This document shows, piece after piece, positions 1-13,937 of a DNA stretch of 64,000 nt (within the stretch, counting starts at the first letter, position 1; the number at the start of each line of letters is the position of its first letter). Position numbers and translations under genes: made by a program. Source of the stretch: Linepithema humile (Eukaryota > Arthropoda > Insecta > Hymenoptera > Formicidae); NCBI RefSeq assembly GCF_040581485.1, contig NC_090129.1, positions 28,052,764 through 28,116,763 on the forward strand. Direction: 5' to 3'. The notes under the pieces are model-generated. The model did not search any database and had not been told where the DNA came from. It was given only the letters and a program-made list of their open reading frames with translations.

Positions 1-3000
1 CACACTTTCTGGCGATTTCAAGTACATTTTTAATTTGCAGTAAATAGTAAACACAACTTCAACGTACGTTTAACGCACGCTTTAAACTCAAACCTTCATA
101 TAAAATATACTTCAAAATATTACGACACCGAAAACATCAACTATATCATATTTTACGATTTAACGGAATGTAATAATAATAAATAAACGGAAAATTCAAC
201 ATTAGAATTGTCAATTTGTACGGTATATCAGATGGATCCCGCTGCCGTGTAACCGTTGTACAGCTGACGGATCTGCTATCGTAAGCAGTATTTACGTTCG
301 TCTTCTGAAATTTTTCGAGAGAAGCTACACGATTGCTTATTTGCAGTGCAAGCACTTCAGGTTATGCAAAATTAAAGTGACAAAAGTGCTCTATCTCACG
401 CTTCATCTTAATATCATTATGGTAAATTGAATTTCTCAGAAAAAAAAAGCAAAATAGCAAAATTATGGTATCTAAATGTTAAAAAACCGGTTTTTTTTAA
501 ACTTTACTACTACTGTTTTCGAGGAATCGATAATTCTCGATAATCATTCATAAATTTATTATCATAAAAAAATAGATATGCGGAACTGTAATGATTTTCG
601 AAACTATCAATTTCTTTCAATAAATTAATTTGTGTAATTTGTTTCTAGAAGTAAATACAATAAATTTTACTAAGAATTAGCAAATTTATGTTAATAAATA
701 ACACAAGACATATCTTTTTACTTTACTATAGAAATGAAAACTTTAGAAGTTATTAATAGTTATTGCAATAGTTACTGCAATACAGACAACTTCAAATAAC
801 AATATTACTGAAAGAAATATGCGTAAATCTTTCACATAAATATATATTATTATGCTAATATTTAAAAAAATAATATTTAAATATATATCGTGAAATAGGT
901 TTTTTAGACTTATTTTTTTGGACGCTTTATTTTCTCTGAATGTCTTGAAAAGAATATATTTAAAACCTCGCATTTTAGGAAGAGAGCTTTGAAATTACGA
1001 AATTCGTCTCGATACGGTCTTCAACCGGAAAGAGACAATGAAGCCGCCTCGCGACACGCTACGATTAATCATTCGCAGTTGCGCACGTGGATTTTAGGAA
1101 AATTGCATGACAATGTCGCGAACGATATCCGTGCCGCGACGTTGGCTCTATAAATATCATACTACAGTTAGCAGGCGAATATCGCTGATCGATAGCATCA
1201 TGTAGCCTCGTAAAGATGTCACACTGGATGTAACGATTATTGCGTAACATGAAAGAGTTACGGGGCTGCGAGATGGGAATTGATAATCTCAGGGTCGATA
1301 TCACGCGCGAGCAAACCCGAGAGCAATTGCTCGGCAAATTGAAGGAGGGTCGGCATTCGGCCTTATTTTTAGTTGTACGGGCGTCCCTGCATCGCGCGTG
1401 AATGCAAATATCAAAAATTATAACAAGAAGAAGAATGCCATTTGTTTCAACACTGGCACGCAATATTGCATTTACGATCCAGATAACGAAGTTTGATTTC
1501 TCTCCAATGAATTGCGAACGAAATGAAATATCTGCGCGTGCGGCTTAATTATATCAAAACATTTTTGTTACAAATTACAAAGTAATGAGCGCGACGTATA
1601 ATATGAGAAGTTAATGGAACTTGATATCAAATTTGTTAAAGAATTCCAGAGAAAGCGCTTGATGCCGGTATCGTTGTTGACATATTTTTGTGTCAATAAG
1701 TAGGTAAAACACTTTTCTCTTTTTCTGTTTGCTTAATTCATGAATGTGTACACGCACAACGTATATGTTAAAATAATAATTGTTAAATATAAGTTAAATA
1801 TATAAATAAAACTCAAAATTTTTATCTCATAATGAATCATATTAGTTTTTACCAAAAACTTTCCTTCGCTTTTTTCTCTTTTTTTTCAATTATAGATAAA
1901 ATACAAATAAACAAAAATATAAAGAAATGAATAAATAACAAATGTGAGCTACATTTTGACGTTAATGTTTCGTATATAAATCGTAAACTTTCATCCGCGG
2001 ATTTTTGCTCCAACTTTCGCTACTTATCGATCTTTTAAAATGTTTTGTCCTGAATCGATCTTTGTCAAACTGAAATTTTATTAACTACTATGTATTTTTA
2101 TGAGTATTTTAACTTTTATATGTAAACAGAGTAAGTTTCCGCGCGCGCAAGAGTACACGTTGTAATCTAATTCGGCTAATCTTAATGGTATACAATCAAT
2201 TTTAATAACTTATTCACATAATAATTATACTTTAATTATTTAATAAGCTTCCCGGTAATAAACGTGCGAATTAATCTCGTAAATCGTCTCATCCTTACGA
2301 TCACCTATCATTCTTGTCTCTTTTAATTACTGTCACCGGCGCTGTTATACAACATGTGTAAATATTTCGAATGTCAAACATGCATCATTTCGTGAATATC
2401 ACGAAATCCTTACGGTTTAACCTTGATTTTAATTTTCCTTATCTGCGCGTCTGCGTCGCAGATAGAACTATAGTTTGGGAAGGAACCGCAGAGAAATGGA
2501 ATTAATCGAAGTTAGGCAATTTGAAATTGCCGATACGGCGCAGCTGCAATTCTGACGTGCATCGGCAAGTTTACTTCCAGATCGATACGCTGGATTTCGT
2601 CTAAGAATTCGTAGAACGTAACGGGCAACCTGTTCGCTGACCACGAAGCATTGTTACAATTCCACCAAGATATTCAACAAGATCGCGCTGACTGCGCACA
2701 AATATCATATTAACAATAATATAAAAATAAGTTTTATATTTTTGAATCCTTTGCATTTTACATTCCATAAAACGTTTCGTCTTTATTACTTTGTCGAATG
2801 CTGACAAATCTTTTTACGTTAATATTGCGTTTAATATTAACGATATTAAAGAAGCGACAAAACTTTATATAAACAAGTGAGATATTCGCACGATGAGTCC
2901 AAGCAACTTCAAGTCCATGCGCAGCCACGAAAATTACATCAACGCGAATCTCATAAGAATAATGATCCTGAATTTCTGTACACCTACCTGTTGTCCTTAT

Positions 3001-6000
3001 TGAAAAGTCGGATGAGGAGCGACTCGCGGAAGCATGCGCACGTGAGAATCGATCTCCGGCGATATATTCTCGCGGAAGAATCGGCGACTTTACGACGATC
3101 GGACGCTCAATAATTTTTTTTTTCACTTGATCGAGGAAAAAGAAAAATACAAAGAGCGCAAATTTTCTCTTTCTAGAACAACGAATGAAATGTATTTCCC
3201 GGAAAACATTCGCGCGATACTCCCTCTTCGATAGCCGAGCATTAACTGACGTGACCGCTCGGCCCGCTCGCCGAGCAAGACGACGTCGGTGTCGGTATCT
3301 GGCTTTAGATGGCGTCCGGCGCGCCGGCGCGCGATTGGTCAACAGTTCGGTATTCGCAGGTGAGCATATACGTTGGGCGTACGCGTGTGTGCGTACAATG
3401 GCGCGCGTTAATGGGTACACCTGTGCGGACTTGCACTTGCAATTAACGCAGACGTATCACAGCCCGGTCCCCTCGGACTGACAGTCATAAATCATTACCG
3501 AGAATTAAGATGACTTTACATGGGAGATTATGGGAGAACGTATAATAATAATGGATATAATTATAATGATATATGAATAATTGATGAATATATAATAACG
3601 ATGAATAGATAATAAATTACGATTGTTCACTTGATTAACACAAATTTGGCTTTAAGCGGAGTTTTGATTCACCGCGATTTCTCAACACTCGACTGTTAAT
3701 ATATTTGCGACGAATTTTCGAATCCGGCATTTTTTTTTCTTCGTTACTTTAACGCGCACTTGTTTCAGCATGCTCCAATTAGAAATCGCTCTACAATTCT
3801 TATTATGTAACAATCAAATTAGATTAGTTTAAACTGTTGCGTTATGAAATGAGATATCTCTCAAGATCTGTACGCAATGCGTTAAGAATGAATGTGCGCG
3901 TCAGTGCCGGAAAAGGGTGGCAGTTTGAGTCGGTCCCATTAACGCACTGCACACCTACGCAATTGTACACATGCCTGCGCGTCGCGGAAGTCTACCTGCG
4001 ACGCGTTTCGCAGTGAATGAACCAGATGCAATCGCGCGGACACACGAACGTTCCGCGCTTTTGCGTCTGAAAATATTCTTATTTGCCTCCGTCGCTGTTA
4101 TTATTCGACTGTTTGCTCATTCAAGATCATGAATTTCTTCTGCTACCAACGTAAGATATTGGCGCCGACTGTCATTTGTCTCAGGAAATCGGGCGCGCGA
4201 AAATGAATTGCCACAACTAGACGCGTGAAGATTAATTAAAGAAATTGTCTTTGTTTATTAATTATGAAATAAACACTTATTCCCAAGTGAACTCTTATTT
4301 TATAAAAGTAAAGAACGCTCTCAAGTGAGAGAAACAAGTTGTTAAAAAATACGCTATATCGGCCGTTTTCATCGTTAAAAAATGTGTATGTTACACAGAC
4401 CGTACAAAAAGTTATAAATCCGTGCATAATGTTCACAGAATGTTATTGCCGCTTCGCCAATAGAAACGTAATTTCTTGGTATAATTCCAAACGTCCAAAT
4501 TAGTATTCCGCGTAAACCATTCAAAAGAAAGTGGCCGTTACGTAACGTTCAGAATTTTGTGTGTAGATGCAAAGCATAAAAAAGTAACTTTCGTCGTCGT
4601 AATTGGTGAAAGCATAGCAGGTGTATTCCGCTTATTTCGCCGTGCTTAGGTTTACATTGCTGTAATGATCGATTACTAATAACGTCACGATGTTACCGAA
4701 GATTATCGAACACGTATTTCGCCATTAATAACGAGGGGAGAGAAACATCCTTTAAATTACATTTCTTATTAATTATATGTAATTTTTTCTCTTATAATAT
4801 AATTTAATTTATATAAATTTATATATACTGTTATGGAATGCAAATATTTTACTTTGATTATTCCTTGATTCCATTTTATTAGTTAAACAATTAAGTTGAA
4901 GAAAGTATTATATATTAATTTATCAATCCGCCTGGTTATTGTGTTTACATAAATTTTCTTTCTCATTTCGACAAGTGCGATCTTTCTTTGAACCTATTCT
5001 TATTCTTATTCTTTTTCGCACACCGTGTATTCGATAACATCGAAGCACTGCCATTCCTTTTACATGAGTAAGATAACTGCGATTGGTGCTCGGCGGCGTT
5101 AATGCTTCGTGAGCATGCAAGGTGCATTCGCGAGTGCGCGTACCAATGCGGGTGTCGTTACAAAATTGCGGTATCGTGAAATACGGTGATCCGCGAGCGG
5201 AATATCACGCGAGGATACACCGTGTAGGAAGGATAACACAGCGCGAACTGAATGTTAAAGCAGAAATGATGAGTTTCCCTTCTGTTTACAAAATCGCGCG
5301 ATTGACCAACTTCGAGTTTTCCGTTTTACAGGGAAAAAAAAAAAACCGTTCACCGCGCGTAACTGAACCCAATCTAACGCACAAAGAACGAAGTGGAAAT
5401 TTTCGATAAAAATCTAGAGCAAGAAAATGCAGAATCTTTTGTTCTCACAAAATAAAAATCCATAATTGTAAAAAATGTTGCAGGTATAAAATTGAGATAA
5501 ATAATGTGATTTTATAAAAAGTAACTTTTGTATACCGCACAACTGCATATCCGTTAATCTATCCTCGTTTTCGCAACAGAATTTATTTGTATTGGTATAT
5601 TCGTTCATTAGTGAATATATTTTCAATGCGAAAGCAATAATGTGTAAAGGTACTTATTATAGTTTCTTCCGGTAGTTACGAAAGCATTAAGACGTGCTCT
5701 CAGATACGTAATTAGCGTTGGATATCTGATTTATCATTGCGCAAACACAGAACAATCGCTAGTCGTATTCTCATATACGATGTGAACGCAAACGATATAT
5801 AACTCCTACATTTCAAAGGACTCTTACGAAGCGCGTACGTGTACGGAACTTGTCTCTCTCAATGTAAACTGCTAGACGTTATTTTAAGCGCGGGAATAAG
5901 ATTCCTGAGACATTCTTTCCGTAACATCAGCTGCATTCGATTGTTTAAACTTTTTCCGATATCACAAACCGTTGTAGAGGTCTAAAACGGCTCGGATAAT

Positions 6001-9000
6001 CGCAAGAAAATAAATATCCTGGCGGAATTTCTGGCCACTTTGCAGCATTTCGCAAAACATTGTGTAAATTTGCATTAAAAGAACACATCGTAGAGCGGAA
6101 GATTCTCGAATGCGTGGAGAATACAATCGTACGGAGCGAGACAACGACATAATAGAGATTATTCTCGGGCGAGTAACCTCTTTTAATCGAGTTGACCCTA
6201 GCCGGCGATTAAACAAATTGGAAAGGTCTCATAAATGTCGGAGCAAGATCTTTCATAATATACGACGTCGAGAAGTAAATATTTTGAAAATCATTATATC
6301 AGTCGGAAAAAATTCTAGCTTCCGCACTCGAATCATGCAGGACTTTGATAATTTCTTAAAGAAATTTGCAATGCGCGCCCGAATTAACGCAGTAATGCTT
6401 TCTTCGCATTAGCCGCTCGATTCTACCTCGATTGTTAATTTTTAATATCACTCCCGCTCTTATCTGTAGTTAAATATTTTGTCACTCTAGCGATTACATC
6501 ACACGCAAGTGCATATTGGATAGAATGTCGGATGTACACTTTTTACAATGTTGTAATGCGCGCTACTTAAGTAAACGATAGCGCTCCCGATAAGCGACGA
6601 TTTAGAGAACGTTAGATAAACGGTGGCGATCGTCACGCTTCCATATCTTGGAAAAATAATCAAATGCGGAACGATTGTCGTTTACCTGAGTTGTCATAAT
6701 CTAATCGCGGCGAATCTACGCTTTAATTCTGGATTTCCGCACAAAAGAGTGATCGAAACGAAAAAAATGCAACTATCAGGCTCTTTCCTTTGCATCGCTG
6801 AGTTTTTATCGCTTGTGTAGAAAACACCGATAGTCTGGAATGTTTGTACGCAGAATCGGGAAATGTTTGCGTTTAATTTTAACCGCGGTGTATTTCTGCG
6901 CTTTGACGAGTAGTCAATACTTCGCAGACGACATTTCGGACACGATAACGATGCTAACATCTTCCTTCCTCTTAATTTTTCCCCCTTCTTCATTCTCATT
7001 ATCTACCTATCTCTCTCTCTCTCTCTCTCTCTTTCCCTCAGTCTTCCAATTATTTTCTCTCCTTTTAACAAAGTAATTACGCAATGCGAGGAAACGTGCA
7101 AGGATACATACGGATGTAGCTTCTCTCCACGCTGAATGCCAAATATGTTTAGCAAAGTAATTTAGATAAGTCCGAATTGTCCGCGTGTGACGTAAATGAC
7201 GGATTGCTCGCGGACGAGCGAGCGGCACGTTGAGTTGCATGAAAATATTTCAAATGCAGAACGTGCTACGTGAGATAGAAAATTGAGGAGGATGTAATTA
7301 ACTCTTTGATGAGTCTCTAAGAAACTTGATAAAACACGTAATTGGACATCGACACTTGAAATTGAATCGAGTGTATTTGCGGATGAATTAAAAAATAATT
7401 GATGAATTCCTTGCATACGAATTCAAGAATTTATTTTGATATCAAAGTAACTCCAAGCATTGAGTGCGTATCGAAATTGACTCGAGCTTGAAGATAACGT
7501 TACTTTTGGATGACGTATATTGCCAAAATATATTGAAATTTAGCGCGGAGAAAAGAATTTGTTTATGTGGGTAAAACCGTGTTGCGTAAATGGATTATCG
7601 TCATCATAAATAGAATCAGAATCGCGCGGAGATTATTTCTATCAGATAACGATCGCGTCGTTTAACGTATATAGCGACGATAAGTGCGCAAATATCATTA
7701 TCCGTAATCGGGAGATAAACAAAGTGAAGATAAAAATAACATAAATTATAAATTAACCATTAATCGATTACCATTAATCACGAGTGGACCGTGAAACATG
7801 ATTTTCACATGCAATTGCAACATAAGTAATCGATTTTTGACGATTTGACGGCAAATGTTTTGTATGAATTATGCATTTTGTCTCGCAATGAACTTTAAAT
7901 TAAAATTTGATGTATAGAATAATAATTGAAATATTGATTCTATTTTGTACCTCAAAATTATGCACGGAATAATACGAATTTAAAAACGAAGTATAATTAC
8001 AATTAATGATAAGTTTTAAAATATAAATAATGAGTTTATCACGACCATGTTATCACAGCCACGGTTATTTTCTAGAGGATTTTCACATGACTTTCCCTCA
8101 CATGGCTTAGTGTGTCACTGCCCTGAGCCGTGCAATTGAAAGCGTAAATTGCCGGTTTTGATCGAAATAAGAACTATGTTTACTTCAAATAACCGAATCA
8201 TTTTTATTTTTGCGAAAAGTGTCAGTTCCGAGGAAACGGCGCGCATCGAAAACAATTTCAAAGGTCACGCACGCGTGCAATCCCTCGTGAAAAGGTGCAG
8301 TACAGCGTAATTGCCGCGGGATTGCAGCTCGCGTCAAGATATCGTCGGTAAACGATAATCTCGTGAGTATGAATTTATATTTTCCCTCGATCAAATCTCA
8401 ATTTCAAGTCGCCCGGTGACTGATTACGCGGCGACGCCGCTCCGCGGCGGCTGCGTCTAACTCGAAACGACTCAGGAAGGACGGCGGGTATGATGAAAGA
8501 TTCATCAGATACTGTATAAGTAATATATCGTGGCGATCCGCCAGAGATAAAGTTCCTCCGACTCGTTCTGCGACTCGCGCGATCGGCATTTTCAATCTAC
8601 CGCGCCGATCGTCCTCACGCGTGTTCCTTGCGCGCTCAGAAATTCTACTCAAGAATTCACGCGAAAAAGTAAATGCGAAAACGGGCGAGTATTGCTGGTA
8701 ATTCAACGATCGTACATTGGCGATAGAAACTACTGTCTCTATCGATTTTGCCGGATTAGCGTAAAAAATTCTCAGTTTTTTACAAATGAAATATCGCGAA
8801 TCGGGAAAATTCAATTATTAGACGCGTGCGCGCCCGGCGATTTATGAAGCGTTCGCGCGATGCGGAACATCATGATTATTATTACTGCGAGCAAAAGCAA
8901 GTTCTGCGGACTCGCGAGACGAGTAGCATCCACGATTTATGGCACTTGTTGCCGTTACGTGTACCACGGATTGGATATGGAAATAGATTATTGTGCACGA

Positions 9001-11187
9001 TAAAGCGAGAGGGCGCGGGAGAAAGAAGGAACACATGCATACACAACGAAACGTCTTCGGCTAAGAGGCGTAGGTTGTTATCAAGGCGCTTGATACAACG
9101 CAACTGTGACAAATGAACGATCCGAAGAATTCTTATTTTTTTGGGTTTAATTTCTATTAAAAATTTAATTTCCTCGTTGCAATCATTCGGATAAAACCGA
9201 AGAAGCTTTCATGAGTGAGCGTAAAATTGTTAAAAATATATTCGCGCTAATTGTATAAAATAAAAGGTATTACATAGTAATTAATGGCTGATGTAGATGT
9301 TGCAAGATTGAATTGCCTTCCTCTTTTGCGCAATGCAATTTTAAATAATTAACGTATTGTTTCGTCGTATTTCTGCGACCGCATTTATCGTATTTCTGCA
9401 ACCGCAGACAGCTTTCGGATTCATTTGCGAGGTTATTAAGAGCGCGTGTTAGAGAAAATTCACGCGGGCATCAACGGATGCAGAGTTCTCGTTTCGAAAT
9501 ACTTCTGACCTAAGCGCAAGCTAAACAGGTGAAAGCAGTGCACCACGGGTGAAAGTTAAATTCACCGCGCCCGTCTCTCAGAACTCATAAAGTGTCATTA
9601 ATCGGCAGGATAAAGTTAATGACAAACGCGACGCAAGTATCCGCCCCGCGCAAATCAACGCCGATATCGATTTGAAAAAGCGAAAGGATCGTTTTGGCAT
9701 TTTTTAATTGAACGCACGATTAACTGCATTAATTAAAATCGAGGAGTGAATCCTTAAGAAATCTTACAATTAGTAAACTATAATATATTATCGTATCGAT
9801 ATTTTTTACTAATATTGTTACTGATTGATGGAGATTATTAATGATATTATGAAGGAAATACCGATAAAATATCTGGATAAAATAATTAAGAAGCCAAATA
9901 AATTGTTCAAAAATTCATTCGTTAAGACAAAATCGATTATAAATTCTATAAGAAAGATAAGTTAATTTATTCCTAAAATATTTTTCAGTAAATTCGCGAC
10001 GTGCTGTATATTTATCCTGAAATCTGCTCAAGCTTACGAATGTAATATAATTCAAATTTAAAAATAAAAATAAAATTTAAATCTAGCCTGCTATTTTTGC
10101 ATAAAGTAATTTAATATTTAAATGAAATCGGCGAAAGGATAAATAACGGTAAAAAAATCGTTATTTATTTTTTTTCTTAAATTAATCGTATGTGAAAAAA
10201 TAGAAACAATTATTTTCTTTCATATTATTACTGTAATAAAACGTAGTAAGCGATATAAAACACGTGCAGATTAGATTATGTAAGTAAATTATAATAATTC
10301 TCATAGAGATATCATACTGTCTCTTTTTCGCCTCTTCTCGGCCCCTTCTTTCTCTCTATCTATCGAAAATATATCCGAGCGTTAAATATCGTTGTGTAAA
10401 CTCAGTAAAATAAATTTTGCATATTTGGCACCGTTTGTAATCGTTTAATATAATGCGCTCTAATTGCAAAATACAACTTTATTTATTTGTGCTACTAAAA
10501 CTTACGCAAAATTTTTAACTTTTAATTGTTAACTCAAATCCTTACTGCTCAAATTTTTATTAAAGAAAAATCAATTCCGTATTTTCAAATCTACAAGGAA
10601 TTCGCAGATAAAAGATTATTAAATTTAAGATTTAAGACTACAGAATTAAACATATTTAATTGAGTTTATTTATTTTTCAAGAACATTCTTCTTTTTAAAA
10701 TAAAAAAATGTTATGGTAAATAATAACAAAATTAATAAAATGTACAGTTCTTTTTAGAAAATAACTTTTGCTAATATGAGTATACTGTTAAATCGTCAAA
10801 TTCTATAGAAAAACCGGAAAATTCAAGCGTATTGAATTCGGTTTTTCACCACAGATTTCACGGCGTGGACCGGTATACATATTCGTGCATTCCTGAAGTG
10901 AGTCGCTCGCGTCGCACCGATCGCAAGCGTAGCCGATACCCCTACCGCCGCATTCCACCTGTCAGAAGGTGGCTTCGCGTACTGTCACAGGTTTCGAGGG
11001 GAAAATAAAAAAGGAAAACCTTACGAGCGAGAGCGTCGCATGCCCGAAAATCCGGTAGACTCGACGTCGGCGAGCCCCGGAGAATTCCCTTTGCCTCAAT
11101 ACGGCATTGTTCAAAATCGCGCACCCGTACACACACATTTACAGATCGCACGCGCAGAGTTACACACTCGAATATGAATGCACTCAC
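1..11187. other. gene-free left end of the window
   Basis: No exon that I can support. A CpG-dense patch at about 2.8-3.5 kb includes ATTGGTC (a CCAAT box on the minus strand) and a good donor (TTCGCAG|GTGAGC at 3360), so it may be a promoter or first exon. Other items are a CT microsatellite at 7010-7032 and a short tandem repeat of CGTATTTCTGC(G/A)ACCGCA at 9364-9409. Confidence 0.4.
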
Positions 11188-11202
11188 CGCTTTAACTACC
11201 AT
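11188..11202 (-). other. possible first coding exon end (MVVKA)
   Basis: On the minus strand, ATG GTA GTT AAA GCG is followed at once by a strong donor, GTGAGTGC. It lies in a CpG-dense block (10.9-11.7 kb) that looks like a promoter with a 5' UTR. The rest of the gene would lie to the left, perhaps beyond the window. No downstream exon could be matched. Confidence 0.3.
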
Positions 11203-13445
11203 CGTCGATTGGCCGGCCGCGCCGCATTCTTCTCGCTGCGGCTCGCAGATGGACGGATTAGATTCCAACTGGTGTCGTGAATCGCCGACGAAGTGCCGAG
11301 ATCGAGACTCAAGCCGATTTTCGTACTCCGTTTCGCATCCTCCTCCGTACGGCACTCCACCCGTGCGTGTGTGCGATGGTTGTTGTTCGCGCCGCTTGGG
11401 GTTAATCGCCTGGCGTTTTCAGTACAGCGAGACCAAAGATCGCAAATAGATCGTCGTCGATGTCGAAACGCGCACCTGCAATCGCAAATCGGACGATGGC
11501 GTTGCGAATTAAACATTCAAGAATGTAAGCTGCAATGGGAACAACAACGGAAGACAACGCGAACCGACGCTCGCCACAACATAACTGGACACAGGTTGGA
11601 GGGGGAAACTGAACCGACCGATGAAGAAAGGAATATAGGGAGGAAGAGCCGCGAGAGGGTAGGGGTAGGGCGTGGGACAGTCGAGTAAAAGGGGAGGGGA
11701 AGGGCCTCTCACCGGTATGAACGACAGAAAGGATACAATTGGTAAATGTTGGGTTCGAAATATATTGCGGGACGCAGTTTTTTTTCATACGAATTTTTCC
11801 TTTAAATAAATATAAGATAGTCATTGATTTTTAAAACGGCGCTCAAGCGTGTTGGCACAAATTGGCGCAGACATATCGGGGTTAAGTGTTTATATCATAA
11901 ATTTTCATATTTTATACCGTGAATTCAAACTATGAATTTATACGCTCCAATAGATCGTGCAATAAATTTGTTTATACAATTTTGTACTAGCATGTTTGGA
12001 CGTATAAACCGTTTCAATGTAACTCTCGTCGATATAAATGAAGAAATTACAGCATTTGCGATTGTAAGAAATATTAACTGACGTTAAATATTATTATCGT
12101 ATATTCTCCGTAATGAAATCAAATTGATTTAATTTTCGAATATATCAATAAACTCATTTTTGTATAAAAAAAATATAGCATTACATAAACACTAATAATT
12201 TATTCAAGAAAATAAATTTTCTGTAATTTTATGAGAGAAAGTGGGAAATGAAGAAATGTTGTTTGATTTCTTGAATGTCTCTGTACTTTTTTTTACTTTC
12301 CCTGGCACTTAATTGATCGATCTCTACTTAAATCATTAAGTATTCTTTCCACAGTGTATCGACATGATACTCCGTTTGATAAAGAAAGTATGAGAGAGAT
12401 ATGTTACGCGTAAAGAAAGTTTGATTTTTAATACTTAGTTGTAGCTTCTGCATGAAACTGCATCTAGGCTAAGTAGTTGTAGGCAGCGTTTACAATGCGT
12501 GACCAATGTTAATCTCTTTCTTCTTTTGCACGACGCCACATGTCGCATAGCAGGTGTAATTAAGAAATTCTAAGAAGCACCTAAGTAGGAGGGCATTAGC
12601 AGCGTCGACGTATAATAGTTATTGTTCGCCTCCGTAAAAACTTTGATTTCACAGAATACTACTTTGCCTTACCTTCAACGTCTTTACGTAACATCTATAA
12701 TTCCGAATACCTCACATTCGAAAAACTATGCCAAACGGTAAAGCTTTCGTACTTTCGTTATTTTGGAATATTAATATATTATAAAAAAATATATGAAGAT
12801 CTTTATTACTATATTTAGCCATTTATTTTACACATCTCCGATGTGTGATATATTTTATTTATTTTTTAATCAATCTCTTTCTTTATTATTGATTTTTTTT
12901 TTTTTTTTTTTTTTTTTTAATGTATTATGTTAATTATTTATATTATCCAAATTATAGCAGTAGAAATTAATTCTGTTCATATATATCTAAATAAGAAATA
13001 ATAAATAAATAATAAATTACTCGTGCCTCAATTATGTTGCTCGACATCCTTCAAACATCATTTTCTCTTTTGCTTCTTTTTCGCTGTTTTTCCGTGGCAC
13101 TGACGAAAACGCGGTTATGTTTGCGCGAAACTTTACACGATATTTCCAAAGTATATTTTATAACACTCAATGATCGCGCGATACTGCACGGCACTTCCGG
13201 TAAAGATTGTAATCGCACGATACTTTTCACGACACTCCCAACGCATATTTCCTTTACTTTTGATTTTTAAAATAAAAACTGTACGAAATCATTATTCGTG
13301 CGATTCGCAATTTTTCGCAACAATGATGAATAGCATTGAAAGTTGCGCGACTAATTTCATCCGTTGCATCTGAAAAATATGCACGTGTTAGTATTGCCAT
13401 CTATTGGTACTTTCTTATATCACACTACAGATACTTTTTCACGCC
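11203..13445. other. CpG block, then AT-rich intergenic DNA
   Basis: 11.2-11.7 kb is the CpG-dense block upstream of the possible MVVKA exon. From 11.8 kb the sequence becomes AT-rich, with a 26-bp T run at 12893-12918. No gene is seen. Confidence 0.4.
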
Positions 13446-13562
13446 GACGCTCGACGCTCAATTTCAGCGTTAGAAGACATCATGTGACCAAAAACTATTG
13501 CAACGATTGGTTATTTTTAGTCACGTGATGTCTTTTAACGCTGAAATTAAACGTCGAACGTC
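13446..13562. repeat. hairpin (inverted repeat) element, 117 bp
   Basis: Two arms of about 49 bp, roughly 13446-13494 and 13514-13562, are near-perfect reverse complements around a ~20-bp loop. Both arms contain the core AATTTCAGCGTTA and a GACATCA(C/T)GTGA block. It lies 375 bp before the PELP1 start codon. No transposase and no clear target-site duplication is visible. It is most likely a small foldback MITE. Confidence 0.65.
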
Positions 13563-13580
13563 AATGTGATAGATACCTTA

Positions 13581-13701
13581 GGTCTGTTCTTTATAGCTGA
13601 ACTGGCTGCACTACTTCAGAGTTTATCTTTCTCCTTCTAATGTAGAGAAAAAAAGATAAACTCTGAACTAGTGCAGCCAGTTCAGCTATAAAGAACAAAC
13701 C
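13581..13701. repeat. hairpin MITE-like element, 121 bp
   Basis: Arms 13581-13630 and 13652-13701 match as reverse complements over about 50 bp with two mismatches, beginning GGTCTGTTCTTTATAGCTGA. The loop is about 21 bp. A TTA precedes the left arm and TCTTA follows the right arm, so a TTA target duplication is possible but not clean. It sits immediately next to another hairpin and just upstream of PELP1. Confidence 0.7.
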
Positions 13702-13937
13702 TCTTATTACACGTGTACTGTAAAGAGGTTATAAATATGTATAAGTGACTGAAGTTGTGCGACAATTGTACGATAATATAGCACGAAAAGAGGTTAAAAT
13801 GGGTTACGTACAGGATACTTAAATAGAAGAAAGTTTAAACAAAGAAACTAGATAGATAACTCTGAAGTTCTAATGTTAAAATACCTGCCTGCCAAAAATA
13901 AGATAGATTGAAGGCACTCCAATAAATAAAATATAAG

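Noticed and set aside
1065..1463. 132-codon minus-strand frame that looked like a secreted Cys-containing protein
   Set aside because: The frame opens at TTG, with no ATG before about residue 71, so the apparent signal peptide has no start. No splice support or family resemblance.
2758..3420. 220-codon minus-strand frame in the CpG-dense patch
   Set aside because: Arg/Ser-rich translation typical of chance openness in CpG-rich DNA; the opposite strand is open over the same stretch; no domain.
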